A stretch of DNA of 64,000 nucleotides from CANJDH01 sp031430015 (GTDB lineage: Bacteria > Pseudomonadota > Gammaproteobacteria > Burkholderiales > JAEUOS01). The position numbers and the translations under genes were made by a program. Below the pieces are notes generated by a model. It saw only the letters and a list, made by a program, of their open reading frames with translations. It did no database searches and was not told where the DNA came from. Location: the NCBI GenBank assembly GCA_031430015.1, contig JANPAR010000124.1:10882-74881 (forward strand), given 5' to 3'. This document shows, in pieces, positions 35,003 to 44,074 of the stretch (position 1 is its first letter; every line of letters starts with the position of its first letter).

Positions 35003-36370
35003 TCAGAGTTTCTTGATAAAAATTTTAGACTGCCGCTGGTAGTTGTAAAGCTTCTGCCGCGCCTCGGGCAATTCGTCGAGCGAGCCTTCGACAAAGCCGT
35101 GTTCGATGAACCAGTGCGCCGTGCGCGTGGTGAGAACAAACAGGCGCTTGATGCGTGCGTGGCGCGCCTGACTCTCGATGCGCGCCAGCAACTGCTCGCC
35201 GTAATTGCGTCCGCGAAACGCCGGTGACACAACGAAGCAGGCCATCTCGCCCATGCCGTCCTTGCCGAACGGATACAGCGCGGCACAACCCGCGATCACG
35301 TTGTCGTGATCGATCACGCTGAACTGGCTGATCTCGGCTTCGAGCTTCTCGCGCCCGCGCCGCACCAAGGTGCCGTCGGCTTCGAGCGGCTCGATCAGCG
35401 TGAGCACGCCACGCACGTCGTCGATTGTCGCCTCGCGCAGCGTCTCCAGACTCGCCTCGGTAATCATGCTGCCAGTGCCGTTGTAGGAGAACAGCTCCAT
35501 CAACAGCGCGCCATCGACCGCACGCGGAATCAAATGAGTACGCGCCACCCCACCTTTCGACGCACGCACGGTGGCGTCGAGCGCGCGCATGGTCTCGCCG
35601 CTCATGCCGGCCAGTTCGGGCGATTGCGCAGCAGCCTTGTACAGCGTCTCGGCTTCGGCGGCGGAGAGTTCACGCGAGATTTCATGCGCGCGCGTGCGCT
35701 TGGTCTTCGGGCCGGGCAGCGGCGGCAGGCCGTCTGCGTCGATCATGAAAATCAGCTTCTCGGCATCAAGCGCCACCGCCACACTTGCGGCCACATCTTC
35801 CATTGTCAGATTGAATGCCTCACCGGTTGGCGAATACCCGATCGGCGTCAGGCACACGATGTCGCCATTGTTGAGTGCATGATGAATCGTCTCGGCATCG
35901 ACATCACGCACCGTGCCGGCAAACTGAAAATCGATACCGTCAATCACGCCGACGGGACGCGCCGTGAGCAGGCTGCCGCTCATTAGGCGCACGCCTTCAG
36001 ACTGCGCCATCGGCGTGTTGGGCAGACCAAACGAAAAGCGCTGCTCAAACTCGATACGTAAGCGGCCCACCGCCTCCTTCACACAATCCATCACGTTTGG
36101 CGGCGTGATGCGAATGCCATGCGCCGACTCGCTGGTTAGCCCGCGCGCCGCCAGCGCCGCGTCAATCTGCGGCCGTGAGCCACACACGATCACCACGCGA
36201 ATGCCGAGGCTGGTGAGCAGGTTGACATCCTGCACCACCGACTCGACAGCGCCCGACGCCACCATCTCGCCGCCGAAGGCCACCACAAAAGTCTTGCCGC
36301 GAAACGCGTGAATCCACGGCGCAGCGGCGCGAAACCAGGTGACGAAATTGGCGGTGTGGGCGGGGCGCAT
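35003..36370 (-). CDS. argA: ArgA, amino-acid N-acetyltransferase
   Basis: ArgA makes N-acetylglutamate, the first step of arginine synthesis. The 455-residue protein has the amino-acid-kinase-like domain (about 20-290: FRGKTFVVAFGGEMVASG, VVIVCGSRPQID) and a C-terminal GNAT domain (about 300-455: FVVSPAFRGRNYGEQLLARI, LFVLTTRTAHWFIEHGF). Length matches the classical ArgA. argJ is also in the window at 61011, so acetyl recycling probably supplies most N-acetylglutamate. Confidence 0.94.
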   Translation of the reverse strand: MRPAHTANFVTWFRAAAPWIHAFRGKTFVVAFGGEMVASGAVESVVQDVNLLTSLGIRVVIVCGSRPQIDAALAARGLTSESAHGIRITPPNVMDCVKEAVGRLRIEFEQRFSFGLPNTPMAQSEGVRLMSGSLLTARPVGVIDGIDFQFAGTVRDVDAETIHHALNNGDIVCLTPIGYSPTGEAFNLTMEDVAASVAVALDAEKLIFMIDADGLPPLPGPKTKRTRAHEISRELSAAEAETLYKAAAQSPELAGMSGETMRALDATVRASKGGVARTHLIPRAVDGALLMELFSYNGTGSMITEASLETLREATIDDVRGVLTLIEPLEADGTLVRRGREKLEAEISQFSVIDHDNVIAGCAALYPFGKDGMGEMACFVVSPAFRGRNYGEQLLARIESQARHARIKRLFVLTTRTAHWFIEHGFVEGSLDELPEARQKLYNYQRQSKIFIKKL

Positions 36371-36518
36371 GGAGGTGAAAAGGTGACAGCAGGCAGGACG
36401 TTAACGATGCACAATTTGAAGAGACGGCGCGAGCGGCGATTATCGCGGATTTTCCTGCATGCCTTTCCTGCCTAAGCCCGGGGATTAAGGGACTTGCTCG
36501 CGTAGAATTCGCCGCTCC

Positions 36519-39500
36519 ATGAAGTTGCCATTTGTGCAGACATCCGATCAACTTGCTGCCCGCCGCGCCCGCCTGCCGCGCATCGACTATCCGGAGGAGT
36601 TGCCAGTCTCAGGGCGGCGTGACGAGATATCCACCGCGCTCAAGGCGCATCAAGTCATCATCGTCTGCGGCGAGACCGGCTCGGGCAAGACCACGCAGTT
36701 GCCGAAAATTTGCCTCGAGGCCGGACGTGGCATTGCCGGGTTGATCGGCCACACGCAGCCGCGCCGCATCGCCGCGCGCGCGACGGCTACGCGCATTGCG
36801 CAGGAGTTGCGCACTGAGCTTGGCAGTGCGGTGGGCTACAAGATCCGCTTTACCGAGCGCGTGAGCCGCGATGCCTATGTCAAGCTGATGACGGATGGCA
36901 TTCTGCTGGCCGAGACGCAGACCGATCCGCTGCTCTCTGCGTACGACACCATCATCATTGACGAGGCGCACGAGCGCTCGTTGAACATTGATTTTTTGCT
37001 CGGCTATCTGCGACAACTGCTGCCGAAGCGGCCTGATCTCAAGATCATCATTACCTCGGCGACGATTGATGCGCAGCGCTTTGCGAGACACTTTGCTGCG
37101 CCGGCCGTCGTGGGAGGAAAGCGTGCTCCCGAGACCGTGGGCGCCGCAAGGTCGGCCGCAAGTGCGCTAAGTGCGCACAGTGCGCTGATACCGGCACCGG
37201 TGATTGAAGTGTCAGGCCGCTTATATCCGGTTGAGATGCGCTACCGCCCGTGGGGCAAGGCCGTGGACGAGAGCGATGCCGAAGATGAAATCGAAGCCGT
37301 GGTCGAGGCGGTGGACGAAGCCATCATTGCCGGCCCGGGCGACATCCTGATTTTTCTGCCAGGCGAGCGTGAGATTCGCGAGGCCGCCGAGGCGCTGCGC
37401 AAGCATCACTTCGCGCGCGGGGGTTTGGGTAACCCTGCACGCGGCTCTTCGGTGATACCCGACATCCTGCCGCTCTACGCGCGCCTCTCCGCCGCCGAGC
37501 AGGAGCGCGTGTTCAAGCCCTCCGGCAACCAGCGCCGCATTGTGCTCGCCACCAACGTCGCCGAGACCTCGCTCACTGTCCCCGGCATCCGCTACGTGAT
37601 CGATACCGGCCAGGCGCGCGTGAAGCGTTACAGCTACCGCAACAAGGTCGAGCAGTTGCAGGTGGAAAAAATCGCGCAGGCGGCGGCGAACCAGCGTGCG
37701 GGGCGTTGCGGGCGCGTGGCGGCGGGCATCTGCATTCGGCTGTATGGCGAAGACGACTACAACGCGCGAGCGAAATTCACCGATCCCGAAATCCTGCGCT
37801 CGTCACTGGCCGGGGTGATTCTGCGCATGAAGTCGCTGCACCTTGGCGACATCGAAGCCTTTCCCTTCATCGAAGCGCCGCCGCCGAAAGCGGTGGCCGA
37901 CGGCTACCTGCTGTTGCAGGAGTTGGGCGCGCTCGATGACGACAATCAATTGACCAAGACTGGCGCAGAGTTGGCGCGCTTGCCGCTCGACCCGCGCATC
38001 GGCCGCATGATCCTCGCGGCGCGCGACCAGCAGGCGTTGACTGAAGTGCTCATCATCGCTGCCGCGCTTTCAGTGCAAGACCCGCGTGACCGCCCGGCAG
38101 ACAAGCGTGAAGCTGCTGACCGCGCGCATGCCAAATTTCATATTGAAAAATCCGAATTCATGGCCTGGCTGCGCCTGTGGGCGTTTTTCAATGAGAGCCA
38201 GGACGAACTCTCGAACCGTAAACTGCAAGGCGCGTGCCGCGAACATTTCCTCTCCTACCTGCGCATGCGCGAGTGGCGTGACATTCATTCGCAACTGCAC
38301 ACCATCGTGGCTGAACAGCGTTGGCGCATGAACGAAAAGCCCGCCACCTTCGAGCAGATTCACCGCGCGCTACTCGCGGGCCTGCTTGGCAACATCGGCA
38401 TGAAGAGCGAGACCGACGCATCGTTCACCGGCGCACGCGGCATCAAGTTTCATGCGCACCCCGGCTCGACTCTGGCAAAAAAGGCCGGGCGCTGGGTGAT
38501 GGCAGCCGAGTTGATCGACACCACGCGCCTCTATGCGCGCACGCTGGCGACGATTGAAACGGGTTGGATTGAAGCCGCGGGCGGGCATCTTCTCAAGAAG
38601 ATGCACACCGATCCGCACTGGGAGAAGACGCGTGCTCAGGTGGCTGCGTTTGAGCGCGGCGTGCTCTATGGCCTGCCCGTTTACACCCAGCGCCGCGTTG
38701 ATTACGGCGCAATCGACGCGAGACACGCACGCGAAATTTTTATACGTCGCGCGCTGGTGGAAGGCGAACTTGACAGCAAGGCCCCCTTCTTCACGCACAA
38801 CCAGCGGCAGGTACGAGAGATCGAAGACCTCGAACACAAATCGCGCCGCCCCGATGTGCTGGTCGATGACGATCTGATTTTCGCGTTCTACGATGCATTG
38901 GTGCCGCAGGACGTATGCAGCCTCAGGGCGTTCGATGCCTGGCGCAATGAGGCGGAAAAGAAAGAGCCGAAGCTGCTGTTTCTCAAGCGCGCCGACCTGA
39001 TGCGCCACGAGGCCGCGGGCATCACCACTGACGTGTTCCCCAAGCAACTGCGCCTGGGCGCAGGCGGCACCGAGTTCGCTCTCTCGTATCACTTCGAGCC
39101 GGGCAGCCCTCGCGATGGCGTCACGGCGGCGGTGCCGGTGGCAGCGCTCAACCAGATCGTGGATACGCGCACTGAATGGCTGGTGCCGGGCATGCGCCGC
39201 GAGAAAGTGCAAGCGTTGTTGAAGTCGCTGCCGCAGCGCCTGCGCCGCCATTGCGTGCCGCTGCCCGACTTCGCCGCGCGCTTCTGTGACGAGGTCAAGC
39301 AAAGCGATTTGCCCCTGGCGCAGGCGGTGGCCCAATTCGTCCGCGATCAAACTGGCCTGGCCGTGCCGCTCGAAACCTTTCGCGCCGACACCTTGCCCGC
39401 GCATCTGGTGATGAATTTCAAACTGATTGACGAGCATGGGAGGCAACTCGACCTCAGCCGCAACCTCGCCGAGTTACGCGCTACGCATCGCGCGGCGGTG

Positions 39501-40280
39501 GAGGCCAGCTTTGATCGGCTGGCGGAGAAGGCGGGGGTTGGTGCTGCAAGTGGGGCGAGTCAACAGGTTTCTGCGGCGACCGCAGGAGGCGTCGCGCGTG
39601 GCGCAGCGGCGACCGCCGGCGGTGGCCGCATTCTGCACGCCGGCCACACCAACTGGGATTTTGGCGATCTCGAAGACATCGTCGAAGTCCACAACCTGAT
39701 CGGCTATCCGGCGGTGGTCGATCATCAGACCCACGTCAATGTCGAACTGATTGACGCGCAGGCCGATGCGGAAAGCGCGCACCGCAAAGGTGTGATGCGC
39801 TTGCTCCACTTGCAGATGAAGGAGCAGATCGCGGGTTTACGCAAAGCCTTGCCGGTGCGGCAACTGGGCATGGCGTTCATGCCGTTCGGGTCCGAGGCCG
39901 ACCTCTGCGATCAATTGGTCGAAGCCGGCCTCACGCGCGCGTGCCTGGCTGACCCCCTGCCGCGCCAGCAGGCCGCCTTCATGGGCCGGCGCGGCGATGC
40001 CAAGGTCAAGCTGGGACTCATCAGTCAGGAAATTGCCGGTCTGGTAGGGCGCATTCTCGAAGAGCATCAGACGCTCGCCAAAAAGCTTGCCGGGGCCAAG
40101 GCTTTCCCCGCCGTGGTGCAGGACATCGGGGCACAGGTGCAGCGCCTGCTGCCGAAACACTTCATTAACGTCACGCCCTATGCGCAGTTGGCGCACATCC
40201 CGCGTTATCTCAAGGCCGCCGCCGTGCGCCTCGACAAACTGCGGCACCGACCCGGCGCGCGACGCCCGTCTGGCGACTGA
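36519..40280 (+). CDS. hrpA: HrpA, ATP-dependent RNA helicase (frame lost near 3' end)
   Basis: HrpA is a DEAH-box helicase that rescues stalled translation complexes. Walker A GETGSGKTTQ is at residues 51-60, DEAH at 148-151, then SATIDAQRFARH, TNVAETSLTVPGIRYVID and QRAGRCGRVAAG. DUF3418 and the C-terminal region follow. Two Ala/Gly-rich insertions are present: about residues 197-225 (containing a REP-like inverted repeat) and about 1005-1040. The frame ends at 40280 with a tail LRHRPGARRPSGD that is not HrpA-like; the proper C-terminus continues in the +1 frame. Confidence 0.93.
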   Translation: MKLPFVQTSDQLAARRARLPRIDYPEELPVSGRRDEISTALKAHQVIIVCGETGSGKTTQLPKICLEAGRGIAGLIGHTQPRRIAARATATRIAQELRTELGSAVGYKIRFTERVSRDAYVKLMTDGILLAETQTDPLLSAYDTIIIDEAHERSLNIDFLLGYLRQLLPKRPDLKIIITSATIDAQRFARHFAAPAVVGGKRAPETVGAARSAASALSAHSALIPAPVIEVSGRLYPVEMRYRPWGKAVDESDAEDEIEAVVEAVDEAIIAGPGDILIFLPGEREIREAAEALRKHHFARGGLGNPARGSSVIPDILPLYARLSAAEQERVFKPSGNQRRIVLATNVAETSLTVPGIRYVIDTGQARVKRYSYRNKVEQLQVEKIAQAAANQRAGRCGRVAAGICIRLYGEDDYNARAKFTDPEILRSSLAGVILRMKSLHLGDIEAFPFIEAPPPKAVADGYLLLQELGALDDDNQLTKTGAELARLPLDPRIGRMILAARDQQALTEVLIIAAALSVQDPRDRPADKREAADRAHAKFHIEKSEFMAWLRLWAFFNESQDELSNRKLQGACREHFLSYLRMREWRDIHSQLHTIVAEQRWRMNEKPATFEQIHRALLAGLLGNIGMKSETDASFTGARGIKFHAHPGSTLAKKAGRWVMAAELIDTTRLYARTLATIETGWIEAAGGHLLKKMHTDPHWEKTRAQVAAFERGVLYGLPVYTQRRVDYGAIDARHAREIFIRRALVEGELDSKAPFFTHNQRQVREIEDLEHKSRRPDVLVDDDLIFAFYDALVPQDVCSLRAFDAWRNEAEKKEPKLLFLKRADLMRHEAAGITTDVFPKQLRLGAGGTEFALSYHFEPGSPRDGVTAAVPVAALNQIVDTRTEWLVPGMRREKVQALLKSLPQRLRRHCVPLPDFAARFCDEVKQSDLPLAQAVAQFVRDQTGLAVPLETFRADTLPAHLVMNFKLIDEHGRQLDLSRNLAELRATHRAAVEASFDRLAEKAGVGAASGASQQVSAATAGGVARGAAATAGGGRILHAGHTNWDFGDLEDIVEVHNLIGYPAVVDHQTHVNVELIDAQADAESAHRKGVMRLLHLQMKEQIAGLRKALPVRQLGMAFMPFGSEADLCDQLVEAGLTRACLADPLPRQQAAFMGRRGDAKVKLGLISQEIAGLVGRILEEHQTLAKKLAGAKAFPAVVQDIGAQVQRLLPKHFINVTPYAQLAHIPRYLKAAAVRLDKLRHRPGARRPSGD
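37101..37140 (+). repeat. REP-like inverted repeat inside hrpA
   Basis: GTGGGAGGAAAGCGTGCTCC (37110-37129) pairs GGGAG (37112-37116) with CTCCC (37126-37130). It lies in the first extra segment of hrpA (37104-37196), which interrupts what should be a direct join between FARHF and PVIEVSGR. Confidence 0.4.
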
Positions 40281-40479
40281 TCTCGCACCGCTGATGCAAA
40301 ACTATTTGCGCAAACAGCAGGAGCATTTCAAAGCGCGCATCCATGACGCGCGGCTGGAGGAGTTTCGCTGGCTGCTCGAAGAATTGCGCGTCTCGTTGTT
40401 CGCGCAGGAACTCAAGACGCCAATGCCGGTGTCGATCAAGCGCCTGCAAAAGGCGTGGGACGCCTATCGCAATTTATGA
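40240..40479 (+). pseudogene. hrpA: Out-of-frame C-terminal remainder of hrpA
   Basis: From about 40245 the +1 frame reads TDPARDARLATDLAPLMQNY, then FRWLLEELRVSLFAQELKT and PVSIKRLQKAWDAYRNL to the stop at 40479. This is the expected end of HrpA (compare ELRWMLEELRVSYFAQ in E. coli). Removing one base within GCGGCA (40241-40246) joins both frames as DKLRTDPARDARL. The result is either a real one-base insertion or a sequencing error. Confidence 0.9.
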
Positions 40480-40543
40480 CGCCTTGGCGCGCGTGATGTA
40501 ATTGCACTGCACGTTTTTTCACACTGCTTACTGGAACCTGTCC

Positions 40544-41323
40544 ATGAAATACGGCCTCATCATCATCGGCGACGAAATCCTCTCGGGCAAGCGTGCCGAC
40601 AAGCACATGCCCAAGGTCATCGAGATTCTCAAGGCGCGTGGCCTCAAGCTCGCGTGGGTGGATTACCTCGGCGACGACCCGGCGTGGATTCGCGACACCT
40701 TCAAGCGCACCATGGCGCTGGCGCAGAGCAGCGAGTGGTGCATCTTCTCCTGCGGCGGCATCGGCGCGACGCCTGACGATCACACGCGCGACGCAGTGGG
40801 CGCGGCGCTCAACCTGCCGATGGCCTTGCACCCCGAAGCGGCCGAGTTCATCCGCATCCGCTCGGAAGAAATGAAGCAGGAAGTCACGCCGCAGCGTTTG
40901 CTGATGGGCACCTTCCCGCAAGGCGCACAGATCATCCCCAATCCCTACAACCGCATCGCCGGTTTTGCGATTGCACATCACTGGTTCGTCCCTGGCTTTC
41001 CGGTGATGGCGTGGCCGATGATCGAATGGGTGCTCGACACCCACTACAAGCAGCACTTTGATCACGAGCCGTATGTCGAAAAATCGATTTTCGTGCATGA
41101 CCTCGGCGAAGGTCGCCTGATCGACATCATGCGCAAGGTCGAAGAGAATCCTTCGATCAAGAGCTTCAGCCTGCCCTCGGTGGGCGTGGACGCCAAAACG
41201 CCGGGCCACGTGGAGCTGGGTGCGAAGGGCGAGCCGCACGCTGTCGAAGCAGCGCTCGAAGCCTACAAGGCGGAGGTCGCGCGTCTCGGCGGGCGCTGGT
41301 TCGATTCCGCGAAAGAGGTTTGA
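40544..41323 (+). CDS. MoCF/CinA N-terminal-type molybdopterin-binding domain protein
   Basis: The 259-residue protein has a single MoCF_biosynth domain of the CinA/MoaB type: YGLIIIGDEILSGKRADKHM at the start and FSCGGIGATPDDHTRDAVGA near residue 75. The CinA C-terminal deamidase domain is absent. Start is ATG 40544; the open frame to 40502 adds nothing conserved. Function of such stand-alone proteins is not well defined. It lies 64 bases after hrpA. Confidence 0.85.
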   Translation: MKYGLIIIGDEILSGKRADKHMPKVIEILKARGLKLAWVDYLGDDPAWIRDTFKRTMALAQSSEWCIFSCGGIGATPDDHTRDAVGAALNLPMALHPEAAEFIRIRSEEMKQEVTPQRLLMGTFPQGAQIIPNPYNRIAGFAIAHHWFVPGFPVMAWPMIEWVLDTHYKQHFDHEPYVEKSIFVHDLGEGRLIDIMRKVEENPSIKSFSLPSVGVDAKTPGHVELGAKGEPHAVEAALEAYKAEVARLGGRWFDSAKEV

Positions 41324-41352
41324 AACCCTTGGTGGGAGCGGCTATTGGGTCA
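41322..41352 (+). repeat. REP-like repeat, copy D
   Basis: GAAACCCTTGGTGGGAGCGG (41322-41341) starts one base after the stop codon of the MoCF-domain gene. The core CCTTGGTGGGAGCG is identical to the copy at 34658. Confidence 0.7.
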
Positions 41353-41476
41353 ACGCGTGCCGGCGCTCCGGGGAATCGAAACCCATTCTTTCTCAATGTT
41401 GGCGTAAGCAAATCTGTCGCATAATCAAGTCGCGGCGGAAACAGGTTCCGGCGCACCACAACACGGGAGGAAACAG

Positions 41477-42223
41477 ATGAATCAACGTACCCTGCTGCAT
41501 GCAGCTTTGGCGCTTGCCTTCTGCGCCGGCACCGCATTGGCCAAAGACGAACCCAAAGCCGCCGCACTGAGCGCCGCGCAAGCCGCTGCCGCGGCAGCCA
41601 ATCCGGCCAGCACCAAAGTCAAGGAAGTCCAGGCCGCCATCACGCCGGATGCCGCGATCAAATTGCTCAAAGACGGCAACGCCCGCTTTACCGGCGGCAA
41701 AATGGTCAAGCGCGATTTGAAAAAGCAGGTTGCCACCACCGGCAAAGGCCAGTATCCCTTCGCCAGCATCGTCTCCTGCATCGACTCGCGCTCGGGTCCC
41801 GAGCTGGTGTTCGACCAAGGCATTGGGGACATGTTTGTTGCGCGCGTGGCCGGCAATATCGTCAACGAAGACATCCTCGGCAGCCTGGAGTTTGCCTCCA
41901 AGGCCGCCGGCTCCAAAGTGATCGTGGTGCTCGGCCATACCTCATGCGGCGCAATCAAGGGCGCATGCGATGACGTCAAACTCGGCAACCTCACGGGTCT
42001 GTTGGCGAAAATGAAGCCCGCTGTTGCATCGGTGAAAGAGACTGGCGACCGCAGCTCGAAGAACTACGCGTTCGTCGAAAAGGTTGCCGAAGCCAACGTG
42101 CAGGACACGGTCAAGGCAATCAAGGAGAAAAGCCCGGTGCTCAAGGAGATGGCCGACAAGGGCGAGATCAAGATCGTGGGCGCCATGCTGGACGTGACCA
42201 CCGGCAAAGTGCTCTGGTATTGA
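41477..42223 (+). CDS. Beta-class carbonic anhydrase with signal peptide
   Basis: The enzyme hydrates CO2; zinc ligands are visible as SCIDSRSGPE (Cys and the Asp-Arg dyad) and LGHTSCGAIKGA (His and Cys). The 248-residue protein begins with a Sec signal peptide (MNQRTLLHAALALAFCAGTALA), so the mature enzyme should be periplasmic. A 30-residue Ala/Lys-rich linker precedes the catalytic domain. TTGGCG and CATAAT with only 15 bases between (41399-41425) is a weak promoter candidate. A strong intrinsic terminator follows. Confidence 0.9.
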   Translation: MNQRTLLHAALALAFCAGTALAKDEPKAAALSAAQAAAAAANPASTKVKEVQAAITPDAAIKLLKDGNARFTGGKMVKRDLKKQVATTGKGQYPFASIVSCIDSRSGPELVFDQGIGDMFVARVAGNIVNEDILGSLEFASKAAGSKVIVVLGHTSCGAIKGACDDVKLGNLTGLLAKMKPAVASVKETGDRSSKNYAFVEKVAEANVQDTVKAIKEKSPVLKEMADKGEIKIVGAMLDVTTGKVLWY

Positions 42224-42241
42224 GGCGGTTTCGCCGTAACG

Positions 42242-42269
42242 AAAAAGCCCCGCATTGCGGGGCTTTTTT
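42242..42269 (+). terminator. Rho-independent terminator after carbonic anhydrase
   Basis: AAAAAGCCCCGC-ATT-GCGGGGCTTTTTT: a seven-base GC stem with A-run and T-run, so it can also terminate from the opposite direction (downstream of the alcohol dehydrogenase gene at 42395). Confidence 0.93.
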
Positions 42270-42394
42270 ATACCTCTGCCTGAAGAATTGCTCGCACCAT
42301 GGGCTTCAGAGCCACGGTCTTGTAGATGCCCGTTCCATGCGCCTGTGCGGGCGGCAAGGGATTGAATTTCAGGCGCAACTCGACAGAGGGCCTG

Positions 42395-43447
42395 TCACGA
42401 TGGCAGGATCACCCCTTTGCCCGAACTCTGCTGGTCAAATAGTGCATAGGCTTCCTTGGCCTGGTCGAGGCGCCAGCGATGCGTGAACAGTTTGTCGACA
42501 TCGATGCCGCGCTCTGCGACGAACTGCGCGCAGTCTGCCTGACCCACGGTGGAGAAGGTCCACGAGCCGATCAGCGTGACCTGGCGGCGCAGCAGATCGG
42601 GGCTGACATCGAGCGACACGCTGCCGCCTTCGCCGACGAAGCAGGCCTTGCCCCAGGTGCGCACGCAACGCACCGCTTGGGCGCGTGCATCGGCTGAGGA
42701 CGAGGCATCGAGCGAGAGATGGGCGCCGAGGCCCTGTGTGAGCGACTTGATGGCGCCGACCACGTCATCGGTGGCGGCGGGGTTGATGGTCTCGGCTGCG
42801 CCAAATTCCTTGGCGCGAGCGAGGCGTTCGGGGCTGACGTCGAGTGCAATCACGCGCGCGCCCATCGATGCCGCAAGTTGCGTGGCTGACAGGCCCACCG
42901 GCCCCTGGCCGAAGATGGCAATGGTGTGCTGACCCATCAAGCCCATGCGCTGCAACGCGCCCCACGCCGTGCCGGTGCCGCACGAGATGGCCGCGCCGGT
43001 TTCAAACGACAGCGACTCGGGCAGTTCGACCAGCGTGCGCGCCGGTGCCTTCATGTATTTGGCATGCGCGCCGTGGCCGGTGACGCCGTAGACTTCCTTG
43101 ACGCCTTCGTCGCACAGTTGCATCCAGCCGGTCGAGCATTGCGGGCATACGCCGCAGCCGCGGTAGTGATGCACCATGGCGCGCATGCCAACGAAGGCTT
43201 GCGCCTTGTCGACGCCAGGGCCGACAGCTGCCACTACGCCACAAGGCTCGTGTCCGGCTACCACTGGCCCGGCTGATGCCTTGAAGCCTAGTGACGCCGG
43301 CCCGCCGATGGCGCGATAGAACTTCAGATCGCTGCCGCACATGCCCGAGGCCTTGATCTCGAGCACCACTTCGCCGGGGCCGGGTGTGGGGTCAGGCAGT
43401 TCAATGATGTCGAGTTGGCGGTCGCCCGGGAAGGTGATGGCTTTCAT
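42395..43447 (-). CDS. Zinc-dependent alcohol dehydrogenase (MDR family)
   Basis: The 350-residue medium-chain dehydrogenase has the catalytic zinc ligands in ASGMCGSDLKFY and AGHEPCGVV, the four structural-zinc cysteines in GCGVCPQCSTGWMQLC, and the Rossmann motif IFGQGPVGLSATQLAA. ATG 43447 follows AGGAG by nine bases; a TTG six bases upstream is less likely. Substrate is unknown; threonine- or sorbitol-dehydrogenase-like members are closest in style. The cupin gene lies upstream on the same strand, 151 bases away. Confidence 0.88.
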   Translation of the reverse strand: MKAITFPGDRQLDIIELPDPTPGPGEVVLEIKASGMCGSDLKFYRAIGGPASLGFKASAGPVVAGHEPCGVVAAVGPGVDKAQAFVGMRAMVHHYRGCGVCPQCSTGWMQLCDEGVKEVYGVTGHGAHAKYMKAPARTLVELPESLSFETGAAISCGTGTAWGALQRMGLMGQHTIAIFGQGPVGLSATQLAASMGARVIALDVSPERLARAKEFGAAETINPAATDDVVGAIKSLTQGLGAHLSLDASSSADARAQAVRCVRTWGKACFVGEGGSVSLDVSPDLLRRQVTLIGSWTFSTVGQADCAQFVAERGIDVDKLFTHRWRLDQAKEAYALFDQQSSGKGVILPS

Positions 43448-43598
43448 TCTCAAAGACTCCTAAATGGAAAGTGAATGGATGCGCTACGCTGGGAAAAAAA
43501 GGGGAAGGAATGGGATAAGGGTACGGTTTTGATGTGATTTTTGTTGTCTCGAGCGCACGACGATTCGGCAACACTCCTGCACGGATCCATGTTTGCGA

Positions 43599-43982
43599 TT
43601 ATCCCGCACGCACCAGCGGCCAATGCTTAATCTCAAAATCATCCGGCATCACCAGATGCATGAAGCCGCGCACGCCGCGCAGCGAACGCGTGATGTGGCC
43701 CTGACCGGTGAAGTCTTCGGCGAAAATGAGGTCGCCGGGCTGACACACGGTGCGCTTGCCGCCACTGGTTTCGATCTCCATCAGGCCACTGGTGAGGGCT
43801 ATGAGTTGGCGGCGCGGGGCGTTGTGCCAGCTTTGCACGTGGCCTTCGGGAGTGTCGCGAAAGAACACGGACTCGGCCTTGAACGTCTCCGAGATCGGAC
43901 GCTCGGTGCCGGTCATGGGCATCTCGTGCAGGTCAAGGGCCGAGTCGCCGTTGGGTTTGGTATAGAGTCTGAATACACGCAT
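43599..43982 (-). CDS. Cupin-domain protein
   Basis: The 127-residue protein forms a single cupin barrel: SWHNAPRRQLIALTSGLMEI (first motif region with one His), GDLIFAEDFTGQGHITRS (second motif with His). ATG 43982 (MRVFRLYTKP) matches the natural start; the open frame to 44060 is unsupported. Metal ligands are partly replaced (the first motif has HN rather than HxH), so catalytic activity is uncertain. It is divergent from the fusion gene at 44075. Confidence 0.72.
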   Translation of the reverse strand: MRVFRLYTKPNGDSALDLHEMPMTGTERPISETFKAESVFFRDTPEGHVQSWHNAPRRQLIALTSGLMEIETSGGKRTVCQPGDLIFAEDFTGQGHITRSLRGVRGFMHLVMPDDFEIKHWPLVRAG

Positions 43983-44074
43983 GGTAGCGATCCTTGGACT
44001 GAGGGAGTGATGGCGCAGCATCTTATCGAAGTTACGCGACGGTCGATCGAGGGCGGTCATTCTGAGAGCCGCGC

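Noticed and set aside
38370..39446. 358-codon minus-strand frame opposite hrpA
   Set aside because: Antisense shadow; the plus strand encodes well-conserved HrpA throughout.
40230..40280. Programmed ribosomal frameshift in hrpA
   Set aside because: The sequence at the shift (CTGCGGCACC) is not a recognised slippery heptamer and no stimulating structure is evident; a simple one-base indel is the more economical explanation.
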